A stretch of 64,000 nucleotides of DNA from Sphagnum compactum (GCA_965153455.1 OZ234496.1:2728001-2792000); one strand, 5' to 3'. Positions 1-12,789 are shown, counted from the first letter of the stretch. Numbers and translations are program-made. Notes: generated by a model from the sequence alone, not told the origin.

Positions 1-1426
1 GGGAGAGATTATGTTCCATCAAATTATAGGATAGAGAAATGTTGTCAATCATTGGATACTTGCTCTTCAATGGAGGATGGGCTTGAAAAAGCAAGATTTT
101 ATATATTTTCCACATTTTCTCAAATTTTGGCATTTCAAACGAATAATTTCTTTAAAAAATTGTCATTTTCAAAAACAGTTTAATTATTGCCAAACCTGAG
201 AAGGTACTATGATATGTCCTTCTTTTTTTTCTTTTCTTTTTTCATACATGATAAAAGTGCTTATGCATAAAACCGAGAAACCAAATTGGAAATGTCAAAG
301 TAGGTAGTCAAGTTATAGGACTTTTCAATATATATATATATATAATATAGAATATATATTTTATTTTTTTGCACTTGTCACTTAGTGTTCTGAAAATACT
401 TATGAAAAAAAAAATAGTTTATTTTCTATCGTATTGAAAATTAATAAATGAACGGGTACAAAATATTGAAAACATGAATCTACATTGAAATTAATGGTAA
501 TCGGCTAAATGTTTTTTTCAATTTTCTGATGTTGCATCATTGGCTAGCATCCAAGAGGAATTTAGCTTTTTACAAAAACCTGTCTAAATATTTTCAAAAT
601 TAGTTTTAAAAAATGCTACCAAACTAAAATCAGACTCCGAATGTGGGCCAAAAAATCCCAATTTGCTTTTCCCCGAATTTTGACAATTTTATATTTTAAA
701 AACCAGGAATATTGCAACAGAATCTTCCTCTTTGTTTATTTGCATTTTGGTGAAATGGGACAAAAGAAAATGCTGGTTACAAACAACAACCTAGTTCTAC
801 ATATATGAACTTTAACCACCAATGGGTATCTCCACACAAATTAACCTCAATGTAACTTGGGTTAAGGTATTTTGTTCTAGATATAACATGAAAAGAAGGG
901 TGGAATAGGGGAAAATATAGCATGATTTCAGCTTATTTGAACCCTTCCATAATTGTGAAAGGTAGAGTATGTTGGTGGAGCTTCAAAGAGAATTTGTGAT
1001 AACCTTAGTATGAAAGAGTTAACATACCCCTTTTTTTTTACCACGGTTGTTATAGTAGATTATGAGTATATACTATTGTTGGGATTTACTTTTTGGGTAT
1101 ATGGGGTTCTATCAAAATTCTAAAAACATGTAAAAGAAATGATTTAAGTTAAGGCTTCAAATTTTGAAAATAAACTCACAAACATTTGCAAGGCAAAGAG
1201 GTCTTTTTGGGCAAGTTTTTTTTTTTCGAAAATCCTTTTTTCCTTTATTTTATTGCTTCTTTTGGGATTTGAAATTGTTAATATTAACCATTATTAACAA
1301 TTAACAATTATTAACAACCCAAATGGCACTCACTTGGGGTCACCAAGTATGATTAAGCTTTTAGATTTTGTGTCCAATTTGTATTGTCAAAATGAGTTAT
1401 GTTCTAATAGTCTTTCATTAAACCAC
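1..1426. other. AT-rich intergenic DNA, no gene seen
   Basis: I see no coding region, RNA gene or recognisable transposon here. It holds homopolymer A/T runs, a short TA run near 328-355 and, at about 1267-1318, a cluster of TTAAC/GTTAA words that can fold on themselves. It ends at the target-site duplication of the Harbinger element. Confidence 0.6.
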
Positions 1427-1429
1427 TAA

Positions 1430-1459
1430 AGCCTTGGTCACACCTAGTGTTAGGGTCCT
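1430..1459 (+). repeat. Left terminal inverted repeat of the Harbinger element
   Basis: It starts AGCCTTGGTCACACCT and is preceded by TAA. It pairs with the right end at about 5369-5398. Twelve of the first sixteen bases match; beyond that the match weakens. Confidence 0.75.
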
Positions 1460-1984
1460 ATAACTACCATTGGCCTGATATTATCTTAACACCAAAGTAG
1501 GATTTACTTTACATTTTTTTATATTTGGAATCATCATGCTAACACCATTGACCCCTAAACGTGTCCACACCAACAACTAACTAATATGTATCACCGCGCT
1601 ATTATCATTGAAAGTTTGTAGTGTGTATAGACCTATAAACATGTGTTAAAGTTTCTTTTTTTACATTCTTGTGTCGCAAGTTTTAAGAAACCCTCTTCTT
1701 ATTTCTTCCTTCCACTCACACATTATTTCAAGTTGTCATTTGCAGCTCTTCACACATTGTCCATGTTGTTGCAAGTATTTAACATAGATGTATTTTTTCA
1801 GTTTTTCAACATAATCTTCAATTAATTCTCGTTTGTTGTTTTAAAAGTTCGACACTCTAAAGGAGAGGTTAGACATCATTTGCAATGATTTGCAAATACA
1901 TGAAATGTTTTCATTGCTCAATTTTTGCAACTATTGTAACACATTTTTGGAATTTTCTAACACCTTTTTTTTAAGGTTTGATAA

Positions 1985-3305
1985 GTAGATCGAACTTGAT
2001 GAAGAAATTGTGGTTTTGTTAGATGATATCATGAATCAATACCAATGGTCACTAGTGTTTGGAATTTTGGCCACTATGTTTCAAGCTTTACAAGAGTTGT
2101 CCATGGTGCTTCTATTAGACCAACAGATCAAATATCAAATGTTGCTAACGTTTGTTGTAATTTATGACTATAGAATATCACGTAACTTGTTAGCAATTGG
2201 TGAAAAACTAGGATATTGGGTGAAGCTAAAATCAACATGGTTTAGCCATTTTTTGTTGATTGAATATAGTGATTACATGTGGATTTAACATTTATAGATG
2301 TCGAAAGGCACTTTGTTAGAAATTTATAACTAGGTGAGGCCTTTGATTTCAAAACAAAATACAAAGTATAGGAAAACCATCCTTGTCGAATTCAAGTTTC
2401 ATATGCAATCTACAAACTTGCACAAGTTGCAAGTGTTTTGATTTGTAATGAATTATTTGTTATTGGGCATTCTATTGTAGGTCTTGTGCTCTATGAAATG
2501 GTGATGGTAATCAATGTAATGTTGAAAAAACTCATCATTTGGCCTATGGGTGATAAGATACAATCTATCATGATAGGTTTTAAAAGCTTGTGTGGCATGC
2601 TCAATGTGATGGGTGCCATAGATGGAACACATATTTGTATAACAAAACCAATTGGTTTTCCAGAGGACCATTATTACCACAAGACTGGGGGCTATAGCAT
2701 GGTGGCTCAAGTTGTGGTTGGCAATTAGAAAAGGTTTATAGATATCTATGTGGGATTACATGGGAGTGTGAATGATTTTCATGTGTTGAAAAAGTTTGGG
2801 TTGTATCGATGAACACTTCATGAGGGACTGTTTGACATGATTGTTAGATCTCATGACAAAGTGGTTCCTTACCTACTTGGTGATAGGGTTATCCTTTACT
2901 TTCTTGGCTTATGACCCTGCATAAAGAAAAAAAATCATCATTCAATTATTGAATTGTTGTACAATTAGAAACACAAAAGGGGGAGGTTAGTTGTCGAAAA
3001 TGCATTTGGAATCTTGAAATAAATGTTCAAAAAACTTTTTAAGAAGATAGAATTGCATATAACACTCATGCCTGATGTCTTCAGTACTTGTTGTTTACTA
3101 CACAATCTGACTCTAGAAAGGAGAAAACTAGATGTCGAACAACTTATGTAGTGATTAAAATGGAAGCTGGACTATAAGGTGACGATGATGCAATGAATGG
3201 ATTGAATCATGGAAAAGTCAAAGTTCACATCCAAGGTGGAGAGCTTTCAAGAAAGCAATAGCATTGTAACCTTGAAATTTACCTTGGTGCTCAACATGAA
3301 GTATT
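1985..3305 (+). pseudogene. PIF/Harbinger DDE transposase, broken
   Basis: This is the relic of the nuclease-type transposase that cuts and moves the element. The clearest open part is 2438-2728, with GAIDGTH (first catalytic Asp) and a YYHKTGGYSMVAQVVV stretch typical of the family. Reading on past a stop near 2728 gives FIDIYVGLHGSVNDFHVL (second catalytic Asp in SVND), then VVPYLLGDRV near 2860-2890. VVENAFGILK near 2993-3022 precedes CCLLHN near 3090, the C-terminal signature carrying the acidic third catalytic region. The extreme C-terminus (GGELSRKQ, then YLGAQHEV) is still readable to about 3300. The N-terminal part from 1985 is more decayed. Several stops (2728, 3020, 3150) and frame changes rule out function. 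It converges with the Myb/SANT-like gene on the other strand, the standard arrangement in these elements. Confidence 0.88.
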
Positions 3306-3985
3306 CAATTTTCTTTGATCATTCACATCTTTTCAACCTTTATCTGCAAATGCAAAACCTCTTTGTTGCGATTCATGATTACTACTTTTCATGTGAAGTA
3401 AGTGTCGGTGCTACATTTTCGTGTAGATCTTTTTTGAATGCAAAGCCCATGACCTTTAATGAGCCCTATGATTACACAAACCATGCCCTGCTGATATCAA
3501 TTTGCTTTTGTAACATATTTTCCTATGCTTGAATTTTTTTTTCTTCAATTTGGACAATCTCATTAATTGATTCAACCAAAGCCACGTTGCCTTTTTCAAT
3601 TGTTTCAACCGGGCTTCTATGTGCAGATGTTGACTTCTTATTTATGTTGTGCTCCCCACATGGCATCAAGATTGGTCGAAATCAGGCCTTGTAACTAATC
3701 TTGGATTATTAATAATTGGCCTTGGATTACCTACACTTGGTTTGGGATTTTTGGTTGTTGGTCTTGGATTGTTGATTGTGTGTTATGGTAAAGGAACGGT
3801 TGAACCAACCAAATCTTCTTGAATTTGTTGGTGTAACTTGATTTGCTATTGGATTTGAAGCAACTAACTAACCAGCATTTACATTTAGATTTGGAAACAA
3901 AGGTTGAAATGTTGGGCTCCACCTAGTTGTAATTGTTGTTGAGGTTTTGAGTACAACAAATGGAAGGGAACAAAATTCCATTAGA

Positions 3986-4665
3986 TTAACTTGTGCATTC
4001 TACCCAATTACGTCCTTCTACTAAAGCTTCTACATAGTGTAAGATTGGATCATGATTAGCAAATGGATTTGATACATCTTTTTCAACCCCTTCCTCCTCC
4101 ATGATAATTTTTTTAATGAGTTTAATGTCATCACATGGTGAAGAGTCGTTATAAGGTTGTGTGATACACATCATCTTCCGGATTCATCAAATCTTGTGAA
4201 TGTGGTGGATTGAAACAAGGTTTGTTGTTCATGAATGAGTCAATAAGCTCAAAAAACACTTTGCAAAATTGTTTGGGCAAATTTTGTGGAGTCTTGGTTT
4301 TTGCCAACATTTCCCAATATTCTTCATTATGGCATATATTCTTCATCATGTAATTATGGATTTTCTTGTACTTTCCATACAAGGACCCTTATTTTGTCTT
4401 TACAAGCTAGTACATTGCAATGATGCTTAGAATCCCTAGTGGTCATGACAACAAGTTTGTGCTGAGTTTCCATAGTTGTTTCGTGAATCAACAACATCCA
4501 AGCTAACCTCATGCTCAGCTTTCTTTGCATTTATGAGTGCCTTGATTTCAGAATTCACCCAATTGGTTTGTTTGGGTTTCAGCCTTGCTCTAATTTCTAA
4601 GGACTTTGATGAATTTGCAACCTTCCTCTTCCCTTTATTGGTTTGAGATGGACTTGATGTTCCAA
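3986..4665 (-). pseudogene. Myb/SANT-like DNA-binding protein (Harbinger ORF1), broken
   Basis: Harbinger elements code a second protein with a Myb/SANT-like trihelix domain that helps the transposase reach its target. Reading down from 4665 on the minus strand: a basic stretch (NKGKRK), then TNWVNSEIKALINAKKAE (start of the SANT domain, with its Trp) and LDVVDSRNNYG. A frame change then leads to LACKDK (about 4395-4410). A second shift leads to YGKYKKIHNYM, HNEEYWEM, LPKQFCKVFFELIDSF and FNPPHSQDLMNPEDDVYH at 4149-4382. The segment 3986-4174 (DPILHYVEALVEGRNW) continues the tail in another frame. At least two frameshifts and a stop near 4430 inactivate it. Its position inside the same TIRs as the DDE gene supports the assignment. 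Confidence 0.75.
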
Positions 4666-5368
4666 TAGTATATCATCACTGAGAATGATGACAACTACAA
4701 TATTAAAACCTCTCATCACTCCTCAATCATTTGAATTTCAAAAGTTCGATATCAACTTCTTTATAAGTTGTTTCCCTACATTGTAGATTTTAATGAATAT
4801 GGTTTGTGTAATTCTTGCAAAGAAACCTAAAATGGGTGTAGGAATGGAATGGTTGTCATTGCACTTGTCATTTATTGCATTTGGAGTCAGTGCTATCTCT
4901 CCACATTTGAAGCTTTTGACTTCAAGAAACAATGGCAACCTTGATTTCAAGAAACATGGGCGACCTTAGGAGATGGCAGTGGCAAAATGTAAAAAAAGAA
5001 AAAGGGGTGGGGTGGGGGGGATGAACATGATAGAGAGAGAGAGAGAAAGCCAAGAAAGAGATTTTCAAATATATGATCCTTTTTTGAAACAATATGTAAC
5101 ACTAGCAAAAAAAAAAAAAAAAAAAACCCAAACATTTCAAATTTGAAAATTTAATGTTAGCAAACTTGAAATTTTTCTTGAAATTTTTTTTGAAATTTTT
5201 TTGAAGTTTTCAAATTTTGAGAATTTAATGTTAGCAAACCTCATTTTTTAACATTGAGATAACATTACTAACTACCACATCACCTGACACATTGATATTA
5301 TTGATGTTAGTTACCAACAAATGTGTGGACCCCTACCAAATTTTAACACCCTTAACACTAGGATAACA

Positions 5369-5398
5369 CATTCCTTACCATGAGGTGTGGTTGAGGCT
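5369..5398 (-). repeat. Right terminal inverted repeat of the Harbinger element
   Basis: Read on the minus strand it starts AGCCTCAACCACACCT, the counterpart of the left end. TAA follows at 5399-5401 as the second copy of the target duplication. Confidence 0.75.
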
Positions 5399-5401
5399 TA
5401 A

Positions 5402-7405
5402 AATAGAGTATTTTGAAAGGTCAAAACTAGTCTTTTTTTTTTTTTTTTCTTTCCCTTGTGAAAATTTGTTAAACATCATAATTATACTTCACAAGGGTGG
5501 TTTGCTTATTTGCACTTTTTAGACAAGTGGAAAGGTGTCATCCACCCTTTTGACACATTCATCACCTAAAATTGCATGACTATAATATAATCATGGTTAT
5601 AACTTTAATTGAGAACCCATATTACGCAAAAGTCTGAACGGGTATGAAAATAATTGTTGAGCAAGGAAAAGGCACTTTGCCTATCTCCTTTTGCACGGGC
5701 ATGAAAATAATAGTTGAGTGAGGTGAAGGCATTTGCTTGCTTTTCCTCCTCTCTTTCAGCATGCAAAAGGTCTACAACAAAGTGAACCATGTGCCTTGCA
5801 TGCTTATGAAAAAATTGAGTGGTTATAAGGGGCTATGTGTCACTTACAATCCCACATAAGTACCCTTTTCTTCTAAAGGGCACCCATGCCCAAAAAATGA
5901 TGCCAATCATAAAGAAACCAAAGCACCCAAAAAAGGAGGAAAACAAGGAACAAAATGGAAGGACTCACATCCAAGAAGACAAAAGAACCACCTAAGAGGG
6001 CGAACCACAAGGGGAACATCAAGTTCCCGAACCCCCTCGTGTCGGAAGAAGCCAAAAAAAAGCCCTTTAACATGCAACTTTTTTCCATACATGCATGGGG
6101 CAAATATGTAGTCCACAGTCTTTGCATGTATGGGAACAAAATAGCATCTCTTTTGTAATCAGGTGAACGGAAAATGGATGGCTCACTTAAAAGCCAAAAG
6201 GGTTAACCAAGGTTAACCCTTAAATGCCATAGCACAAAAATTGTCCCCAAGTGCTTGGATGGAGGTGCAGATCAATTTCAATTTTCAACAATTGAAAATT
6301 TAGTTTAGAGATTGAAAATTTCCTGACATTGAGTGTGCCATTTGTGTAGTTATTATGGTCAGGAAGATTTTCCAAATTTTTTTTATTGAGAACTTGACCC
6401 TCTTGAATTTGTTCTTCATTCATTTCAAAATTTGCAAGGTAAGCAGAATGCATTCATATGATCACGGTGGGAGGAAAAAACAAAAAAAAGAAGGCATTTG
6501 GTCTGGGGATGAAGAAGAAGGAGAAATGAATGATCAAAGTTGCACGTACAAGGGCCATCTACACACAAAGCAATAAATTTGGAGTGGTGTGGTGGCCAAA
6601 TTGGTCTTTCCTAATTGAAGGTTGGGATTAAATGCATTTTGCAAAGAGCAATGTCTTTGAAATTCAGGTTATCCAATCCCACATTAATAGTGCAATTTTT
6701 GGCCATCTTTTCTAGGTTGGTCAAGTGATCATCACTCGAGAAAATATAACAAGTTGCTCACAATATGCTAACACAAACTCATTTGGTTGTATAGAGTAGT
6801 ACATAGCCATCGCAAATTGTCAAAATCTAGCAAATTGTCAAAATCTAGCAAATGTAACAATGTGTTGATCTAAAGTTGTATTCACATTCCAACAAAGAAT
6901 CATATGTACACATGTTTGATAAACTCACTTTGTCTACTTATATAATATCCTTGGGTGGTCGTCCTTTCCATCCATCCATCCCGTCATTCAAGTTCTTCAT
7001 CCCGAAAGAAGAAGATGATGGAAGAGGAGGACGACGACGGCAGCAGTTTATTCACATGTTCATGTGATCCAATCCTGCAGTTTATGAAAAACTCTTGGAG
7101 TCTTGCAATTTGCCAAAAGTTACAAACTAATTTTAAAAAACTAAAAATTGTTGAAAAAAAAAGAGAAACAAGAGAAGAAATCTTTTTAAAACAACACAAG
7201 AAATTTCAAATTAAAAAAGAAAAAAATAAGTTATTAACAAATAAATAAAATGAAACAAAGTTGTAACAAAAAAGAAAAAAACAGAACAAATATTTTTTTA
7301 AAGGGAAAAAGCTAGAAAAAAAAAACATAAAAACACTTTAACAATTAGAAACTTTTTAAAAACACTTAAAAATAGAAAAAAATGAAAACATTTAAAATAA
7401 ATATA
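5402..7405. other. Intergenic DNA with small imperfect duplications
   Basis: No gene is supported. At 5640-5735 a stretch of about 65 bp containing GCATGAAAATAAT is imperfectly duplicated. Around 6070-6135 two CATACATGCA-like words face each other. The clause AGCAAATTGTCAAAATCT repeats near 6815-6850. From about 7100 the sequence becomes strongly A-rich on the plus strand. The short open frames here are low-complexity Lys/Asn or Phe frames. Confidence 0.5.
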
Positions 7406-7412
7406 TTTAAAC

Positions 7413-8050
7413 ATGAAACAAAAAAGGAAAATACAGTAAAATAATCTTAAAAGAAAATTTAAAAATAGATGACAAAAAACAAAAAACAAAATAGACAGCA
7501 AAAGGAAGAGAAAAAATACCATACTTGAAAAAAAAAAAGAGGTTTGTCTTCTTTTTCCAAACTTCAAACCTGTATCTAATCAAACAAAAATACAAAAGTT
7601 TTTAAAAATTATTTTCATTACAAAACATATTAGAAAAATTAGAATCTTTTTGAAAAAGAAAATAGAAACAAAATAAATAAATGCATAAATGCATAATTTT
7701 AAAAAAAATGAAGATAGACAAAATAAGAATAGAAAAAATTAAAGCATGAAACAAACATAAACAAAAAAAAGTAAAAACTCAAAAACTATAAAAAAGGATG
7801 GAAACAAATGAAACAAGGAAAGGGAAATACAGTAAAATAATTTTAAAAGAAATTTTTTTACAAAAATGAAGAAACCAAATCAAGAGTAAAAAATAAGAAA
7901 AAATAAAACTTATAATAATGAAGAAAAACCCTGCTTGAAAAAGAATGAAGTGTGTCTTCTTTCTCCAAACTTCAAACTTGCATCCAAATAAACAAAAATA
8001 TAAAAGTGAAAAAGAAACACTTTATTTTTATTATACAAAATAATAATAAA
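7413..8050 (+). repeat. Degenerate tandem duplication of about 400 bp in A-rich DNA
   Basis: Two neighbouring blocks share ordered landmarks. ATGAAACA followed by AAATACAGTAAAATAAT occurs at 7413 and again at 7808 (offset about 395). CTTGAAAAA, GTGTCTTCTTT or TTGTCTTCTTT, and CCAAACTTCAAAC occur near 7525-7570 and near 7933-7977 (offset about 408). The copies have drifted by indels in A runs. Nothing coding is seen. Confidence 0.75.
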
Positions 8051-9124
8051 AACAGAAAACACATAATTTTTTTATTTTTTTTTTTAATTCTAGAAAAAAC
8101 TAACATGAACCAAGTTTAAAGAAACCGGGGGACTTCACAGTGCCCGAAGGTCACTGTCCGTCCGGTCGTCCTCCTTGGGTTGTATGTTGGGGGCGCTTTA
8201 GTGGGTATGTGTAATTTGGGGGAGGGATGATATATCATAGGCTGTGATTGGGTTGAGCAAGTAACTATCGAATAATCAATATATTTATTTTTAAGGGTTT
8301 AGTTTTCACACATGTTCATGAGTTTATTTTTTTATATTGCAAGTATGACAAGGTTTGTTGAAATTATCAGAAAATTATTTGAACTTAGACTTGCAAATTA
8401 CACCTTCTTTCAAAAATAAACATTTTGAATTATGTTGTTTTGTTATATATAGAGTTCGTAATATTGTTAATAGAAGAGAAAGTGATGTCATATGTCACAG
8501 TGTCCGAAGGTCACGGGTACCCACTAGTCTTCAATAAAATGTGAGAGTATGAACTTCTTTTGATATATGGCTTTCACATCATTCTTTGGGCCCTTACCAT
8601 CTCACTTATAAAATGGCTTGGTAGTAGTAATCACTAAATATAATCAAGAATTTCAGAAGTGTTGTCGAATGGGATTCGAATAAAATCCAAGGTGAAACCA
8701 AATATTAACTCAAAATTGAGGTTTATCCACAACTGAGTCATAATGGCCATCCCGTGGATAGTGTGCTGGTGGCTGGTGGTTCACTCTGGCCTGTTGTTTG
8801 TTTGAAGCTAGCTAGTTGGGTTGCATAAAAGAAAGATGGACAAATTGTCTTGGATTTTCGCATTCTTTGTATGCACTTGGTAGGGGGTTGAATGATTTAG
8901 AACAACATCTCTTCATTAGGGCTGCTATGATAACAAATTTTGAGATCATAGCAGCTTTTCCATTATGTTTTTTCAAGCTAGTTGTGCTCACAGGCATCTC
9001 ATAGCTCTACATCAGGCAATGATCAATTGCAGGAACTTTGAGATGAAATTGTGGGTCACCATGAAATCACAGTTGTCTTTAAATTAAACAAAAGAACATG
9101 TCTCCCCATAGTTCCTAACATGAT
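8051..9124. other. Intergenic DNA with two short repeated words
   Basis: No gene is supported. A 19-base word, CACAGTG(C/T)CCGAAGGTCAC, occurs near 8136 and near 8497. The stretch around 8700-8790, containing CACAACTGAGTCATAATGG, has a second diverged copy around 53890-53970, so it belongs to a low-copy dispersed repeat. Confidence 0.5.
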
Positions 9125-9398
9125 TAACAATGTATTGTTGATGTTCATGGAGCTCTCCGATGAAAATCAACTGTCAGTACAGCAAGAACACAATGCCCTA
9201 TGCTCATTGCTTTCCATTAGGCTGATCACATTCAGCTGTTGTGATCACAACACATTATGTTTAACAATGTATTGTTGATGTTCATGGAGCTCTCCAATGA
9301 AAATCAACTGTCAGTACAGCAAGAACACAATGCCCTATGCTCATTGCTTTCCATTAGGCTGATCACATTCAGCTGTTGTGATCATAACACATTATGTT
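9125..9398 (+). repeat. Near-identical 137-bp tandem duplication
   Basis: The block 9125-9261 is followed directly by a second copy at 9262-9398. I see only about two differences (CTCCGATG versus CTCCAATG; GATCACAAC versus GATCATAAC). Near-identity points to a recent event. The short open frames that cross it are a result of the duplication and resemble no protein I know. Confidence 0.93.
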
Positions 9399-10904
9399 TA
9401 GCAGTGATAATGGAAAGAGACCATCAATCATGTACCCTACATGTATGGCATATGCCATGAAAATTAATTAATGTTCATAAACTAACTAATCATGAACCAC
9501 AAAATACAAAGAACAACAAATTTGAGTTTTCCTAAGCATGAAAGACAAAAGAAGTATATTGTATGTTGGGGTTTCACACTTGGAACCTATGACTTAAGAT
9601 TAGCCCTTTCACAAATGATGCCCAATAGGAAAGAAAAACAGCATGAACTCTAAGGAAGGTGTGCCAAATCAACTTTGTAAAAATGCTTAAGTACCTTGAA
9701 ATTGAGGTTTTACGAGTTTATGAAATAAATCACCTTGTGTACATGTATTGTAGATTTTTTTGTTTTTTTGTTTTTTTTTGTTTTGGTTTGATGATTAGTT
9801 ATGAATTTTAAGAGTGATCAACATTCAAGAGGATATCATAATTGATTTTTTTAGTGACAAAAGTATTACCTATCAGGATTCATAATTCAACACTAATGAA
9901 CAATGTAGCAATAATTTTCTTACTTATTACCTAAGTTGTCAAGCTCTCCATCAACAATGGTCAATTACACTAATTTTTCAAATTTTCGCAAAAGTTTGGA
10001 CTTATCTCATTCGGATGCACCAAGGGAAACTTTGATGGTTTCATCTATTACAATGTAAACTATGTGCTATTTATTGTGGCATATATTACATTGAAATTAT
10101 AACTTGAAATTGGAACATGTGCCATAACTTTGTGTAATATGGAATGGAGAGAAAATATAGTAGTGTGTAATCATAAAATTTAATTGAATATTTAATACAA
10201 GTGAAATAATCTTGTCAAATGTTTTAAGAATTCCTTCAATTTCACATCGAATTGAAGCACCTTCAAAAGGTTTTATGCTGATTCAAGCAAAAAGATTGTA
10301 AGGAAATACTTTGGTTTGGTTGGTTAAACAATGCTGAATTTCAAAAGCATTTTTCTTAAAATTGGTTTGAACACTTATAAATTATCTTTATTTGTTCAAT
10401 ATATGTTTTTTTAAATCTTCACAACCATGTATTTATTTGGTTCATTTGAGCAAAAAATTTGACTAATAAAAGGTAGTCATATATGGCTAATTGGTGTATC
10501 AAATAGACAAATCATAGAAATACAATAGAATAACATGTATTTTTCTCAAATACAAGAATCAATTTATTTTCTTTTCAAAAAATAAAATATTAAAAAATAT
10601 GTTAGCTGATTTGGAAATGAAATTTATGTTTTAAATGTTTCTTCAAAATTATATCGATTTTTTTAGTTTTAATTTTAAAAATACTAACATATTATGAATT
10701 CAGTTTTAAAAATTTGTAGATAGATTATTAATAAATGAAATATTTTAAAAAAACTCACATGTGAACAATTGTACACATGTACCTCCACTTTGGTCAATAA
10801 AAAAAGAGCTCTAGTTCACTTAAGGTTCACATTTCCCATGACAAATTGACAATCAAGTTTCATATCACAAGGAAATATATGGGTCCAATTTATTGAACAT
10901 TTCA
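9399..10904. other. AT-rich intergenic DNA, nothing recognised
   Basis: I find no coding region, RNA gene or repeat structure beyond T and A runs (for example near 9755-9785). Confidence 0.5.
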
Positions 10905-11075
10905 CTCAACTTGTAGGGATGGATGGAGTAGGTTTGTAAGAGGGAATGGTAGGTTTTGTGGGTAGTAGGTACATAGAGGGGGAAAGGTAGGTTTATTGGT
11001 AGGTACGAAAGCTTCAAACAAATACCTAGATCCCAATCTTTATCATATAGATTATAATTGTTGCTAGATTGAAAC
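10905..11075 (+). repeat. Dispersed repeat family C, copy 1
   Basis: This stretch (GTAGGTTTGTAAGAGGGAA, an ACATAGAG motif, GGTAGGTTT and then GCTTC) matches 23035-23175 in the same order, including a downstream T-rich segment with AGATT and TTGTT words. Family identity is unknown. The GGTAGGT words are partly microsatellite. Confidence 0.55.
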
Positions 11076-11599
11076 CCCACTTGAATGTGTGCTCACAATA
11101 TGCTCATGACAAAAAGAGTGTCCACTTCTAATAATACAACTTAAAATCCGCAACCGATTTTATTTATTTATTTATTATTATTTTTTAAAAACCTTTCAGA
11201 GTATCGTTTACCAAAATCATCACCTAAAAAATCTAAACAATGCATCCATCATGCATAGATTCTGAGAATGTAGGTAAGCACAATGGGCATGGGATTACAC
11301 ACAAGAGATCATGTATGATCATGTATGGTCAACAAAGCCAAACCATCCCGGCTGGTATTGGATTTTTGTTGTTCCCACCATGTTCCCATCAGGTTCACAA
11401 TGGGTTCTCAACATATACATAGGATACATGAGTAGAGAGAGAGAGATTACAACATATCTTATTTGGGATTTTCCAAAGCTTGATTTTTTTAAAAAAAAAT
11501 TGTGATGGGCCAATCAAAGATGCCCATCACAAAAGAAAAACAATTGAACTTTGGGGGTCCCCACAACAAATTTAAAATGAGTCACAATACAGAAATGCA

Positions 11600-11885
11600 C
11601 CAGTTTTTGTGGTAAACTGAGTTTCATCCTATTTTGACCCCTCTCTTTCCTTTTTCCTGAGGAGAGCGCCTCCACTGCTGCTGCATATATTTTCACTGAT
11701 CCTACCTGTACAACTACTATAATTACTCTCGAACCTTGTGCATTAAATGCTGAGTTTCAGCATTTCATACCCAAATTGAATAAAAACTTCCTTACTTTGT
11801 GGACCTCACCCAAATGGAGGATAGGGGTGAAAGGAGGCCCAAAGACATGGTGAAGACAGGGTGACTTTAAAGAAAACTCTAATAT
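11600..11885 (+). repeat. Dispersed repeat family A, copy 1
   Basis: This is one of at least four clear copies of an about 250-310 bp element. Shared blocks in order: GTGGTAAACTGAGTTTCATCC, CTTTCCTTTTTC, GCGCCTCCACTGCTGCT, CATATATTTT, CCTGTACAACTACTATAATTA, CTCGAACCTTGTGCATTAAA. Then comes the hairpin AAATGCTGA-gtt-TCAGCATTT (11745-11765), TTTCATAC, an A/T stretch, and a tail with GTGACTTTA and AACTCTAATAT. The element has no long open frame. The other copies are at 23680-23935, 40345-40562 (a truncated one at 40052-40150) and 50830-51140. Confidence 0.85.
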
Positions 11886-12789
11886 ATAAACCATGACTTC
11901 ACACAACCCTGATCATAATGAAACATTACCAACATTGTGAACCATGGTAACAACACTTGATACAAAACAGAACCAAAAATTGAAAGAGGAGTTTCACATA
12001 ACCCTTGCCCAAGTTTGGGCATATTATTGTTTGAAAGTCCGAAACCTTTTTTAAAAAAATCACATCCGTGTGTGAAACCATATGATAATATAGTTCTTCA
12101 ATGATTAGCAACCTACATACAATACAATAGGAAAAAGATGACGGTTTCATAGTTGCCCCTATGTGACCTCCTTTGGGTTTTTGCACTTCTCTCTTGGACT
12201 TGGGTCCTCTCTCTTTGTTCTTCCTTTCTTTCTCGCTTTGTGGGGGTGCTTTGTTTAGTGAAGTTTACTAGGGTTTCATCAATATTAAGGAAAAAGATCA
12301 CGATCATGGTGATGAAAAATCATTCAAAAAGCAACCTCTAAAGTATCTAGGTGTACTTGTTGAACTACATCTCCCTTCACTATTAAAACACTATCTATGT
12401 ACAAGTAACAACTTCCATAATATGATGATGGTTGGAAGTTGGACATTATAAAAAATAAAAATAATTTCTTAATTATTTATTAATTAATTTTAAAAAGGAA
12501 AAAAATCATTAAAAAGGACACCTAAAAACCTACCTATCTTCTTTCCTCACTCAACACTATCCATTTAATTTAGTGAAGGATAGTGATGAGGACATTCATA
12601 TGTACTTGCTACAATATTTAATATTTAAGAGTTCTTTGGAAACATGTGGCCAATTAAATCTACCTAGTGGTTCTCATCACTCAAGCTCCGTAGGGAAATT
12701 GCCAAAAAAACAAAACAAAACAAAAAAAGATGTCATCCTTCACTTAATGTTTGCAAATGGCTACATGAAATTAATTCTATAAATCCATT
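11886..12789. other. Intergenic DNA, no gene supported
   Basis: The short frames on both strands near 12110-12340 overlap each other and a TC-rich stretch, and match nothing I recognise. The sequence from 12480 is AT-rich and leads into the copia relic. Confidence 0.5.

Larger units (their letters stand above)
1430..5398 (+). mobile_element. Degenerate PIF/Harbinger DNA transposon with TIRs and TAA target duplication
   Basis: The element runs from AGCCTTGGTCACACCT at 1430 to AGGTGTGGTTGAGGCT ending at 5398. These ends are imperfect inverted repeats: AGCCT and CACACCT match and the four bases between differ. Similarity goes on weakly inward, and both subterminal regions carry a GTCCACAC word. 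TAA sits directly outside each end (1427-1429 and 5399-5401), as expected for the 3-bp target duplication of PIF/Harbinger. Inside are two convergent broken genes, the usual content of this superfamily: a DDE transposase on + and a Myb/SANT-like DNA-binding protein on -. The 3,969-bp length is normal for an autonomous element. Both genes carry stops and frameshifts, so the copy is dead. Superfamily is well supported; the exact ends rest on TIR plus target duplication. Confidence 0.85.

Noticed and set aside
6876-7248. Overlapping frames at 6876-7248
   Set aside because: They cross CCATCC, GAAGAAG and poly-A repeats in two frames and one reverse frame; no motif.
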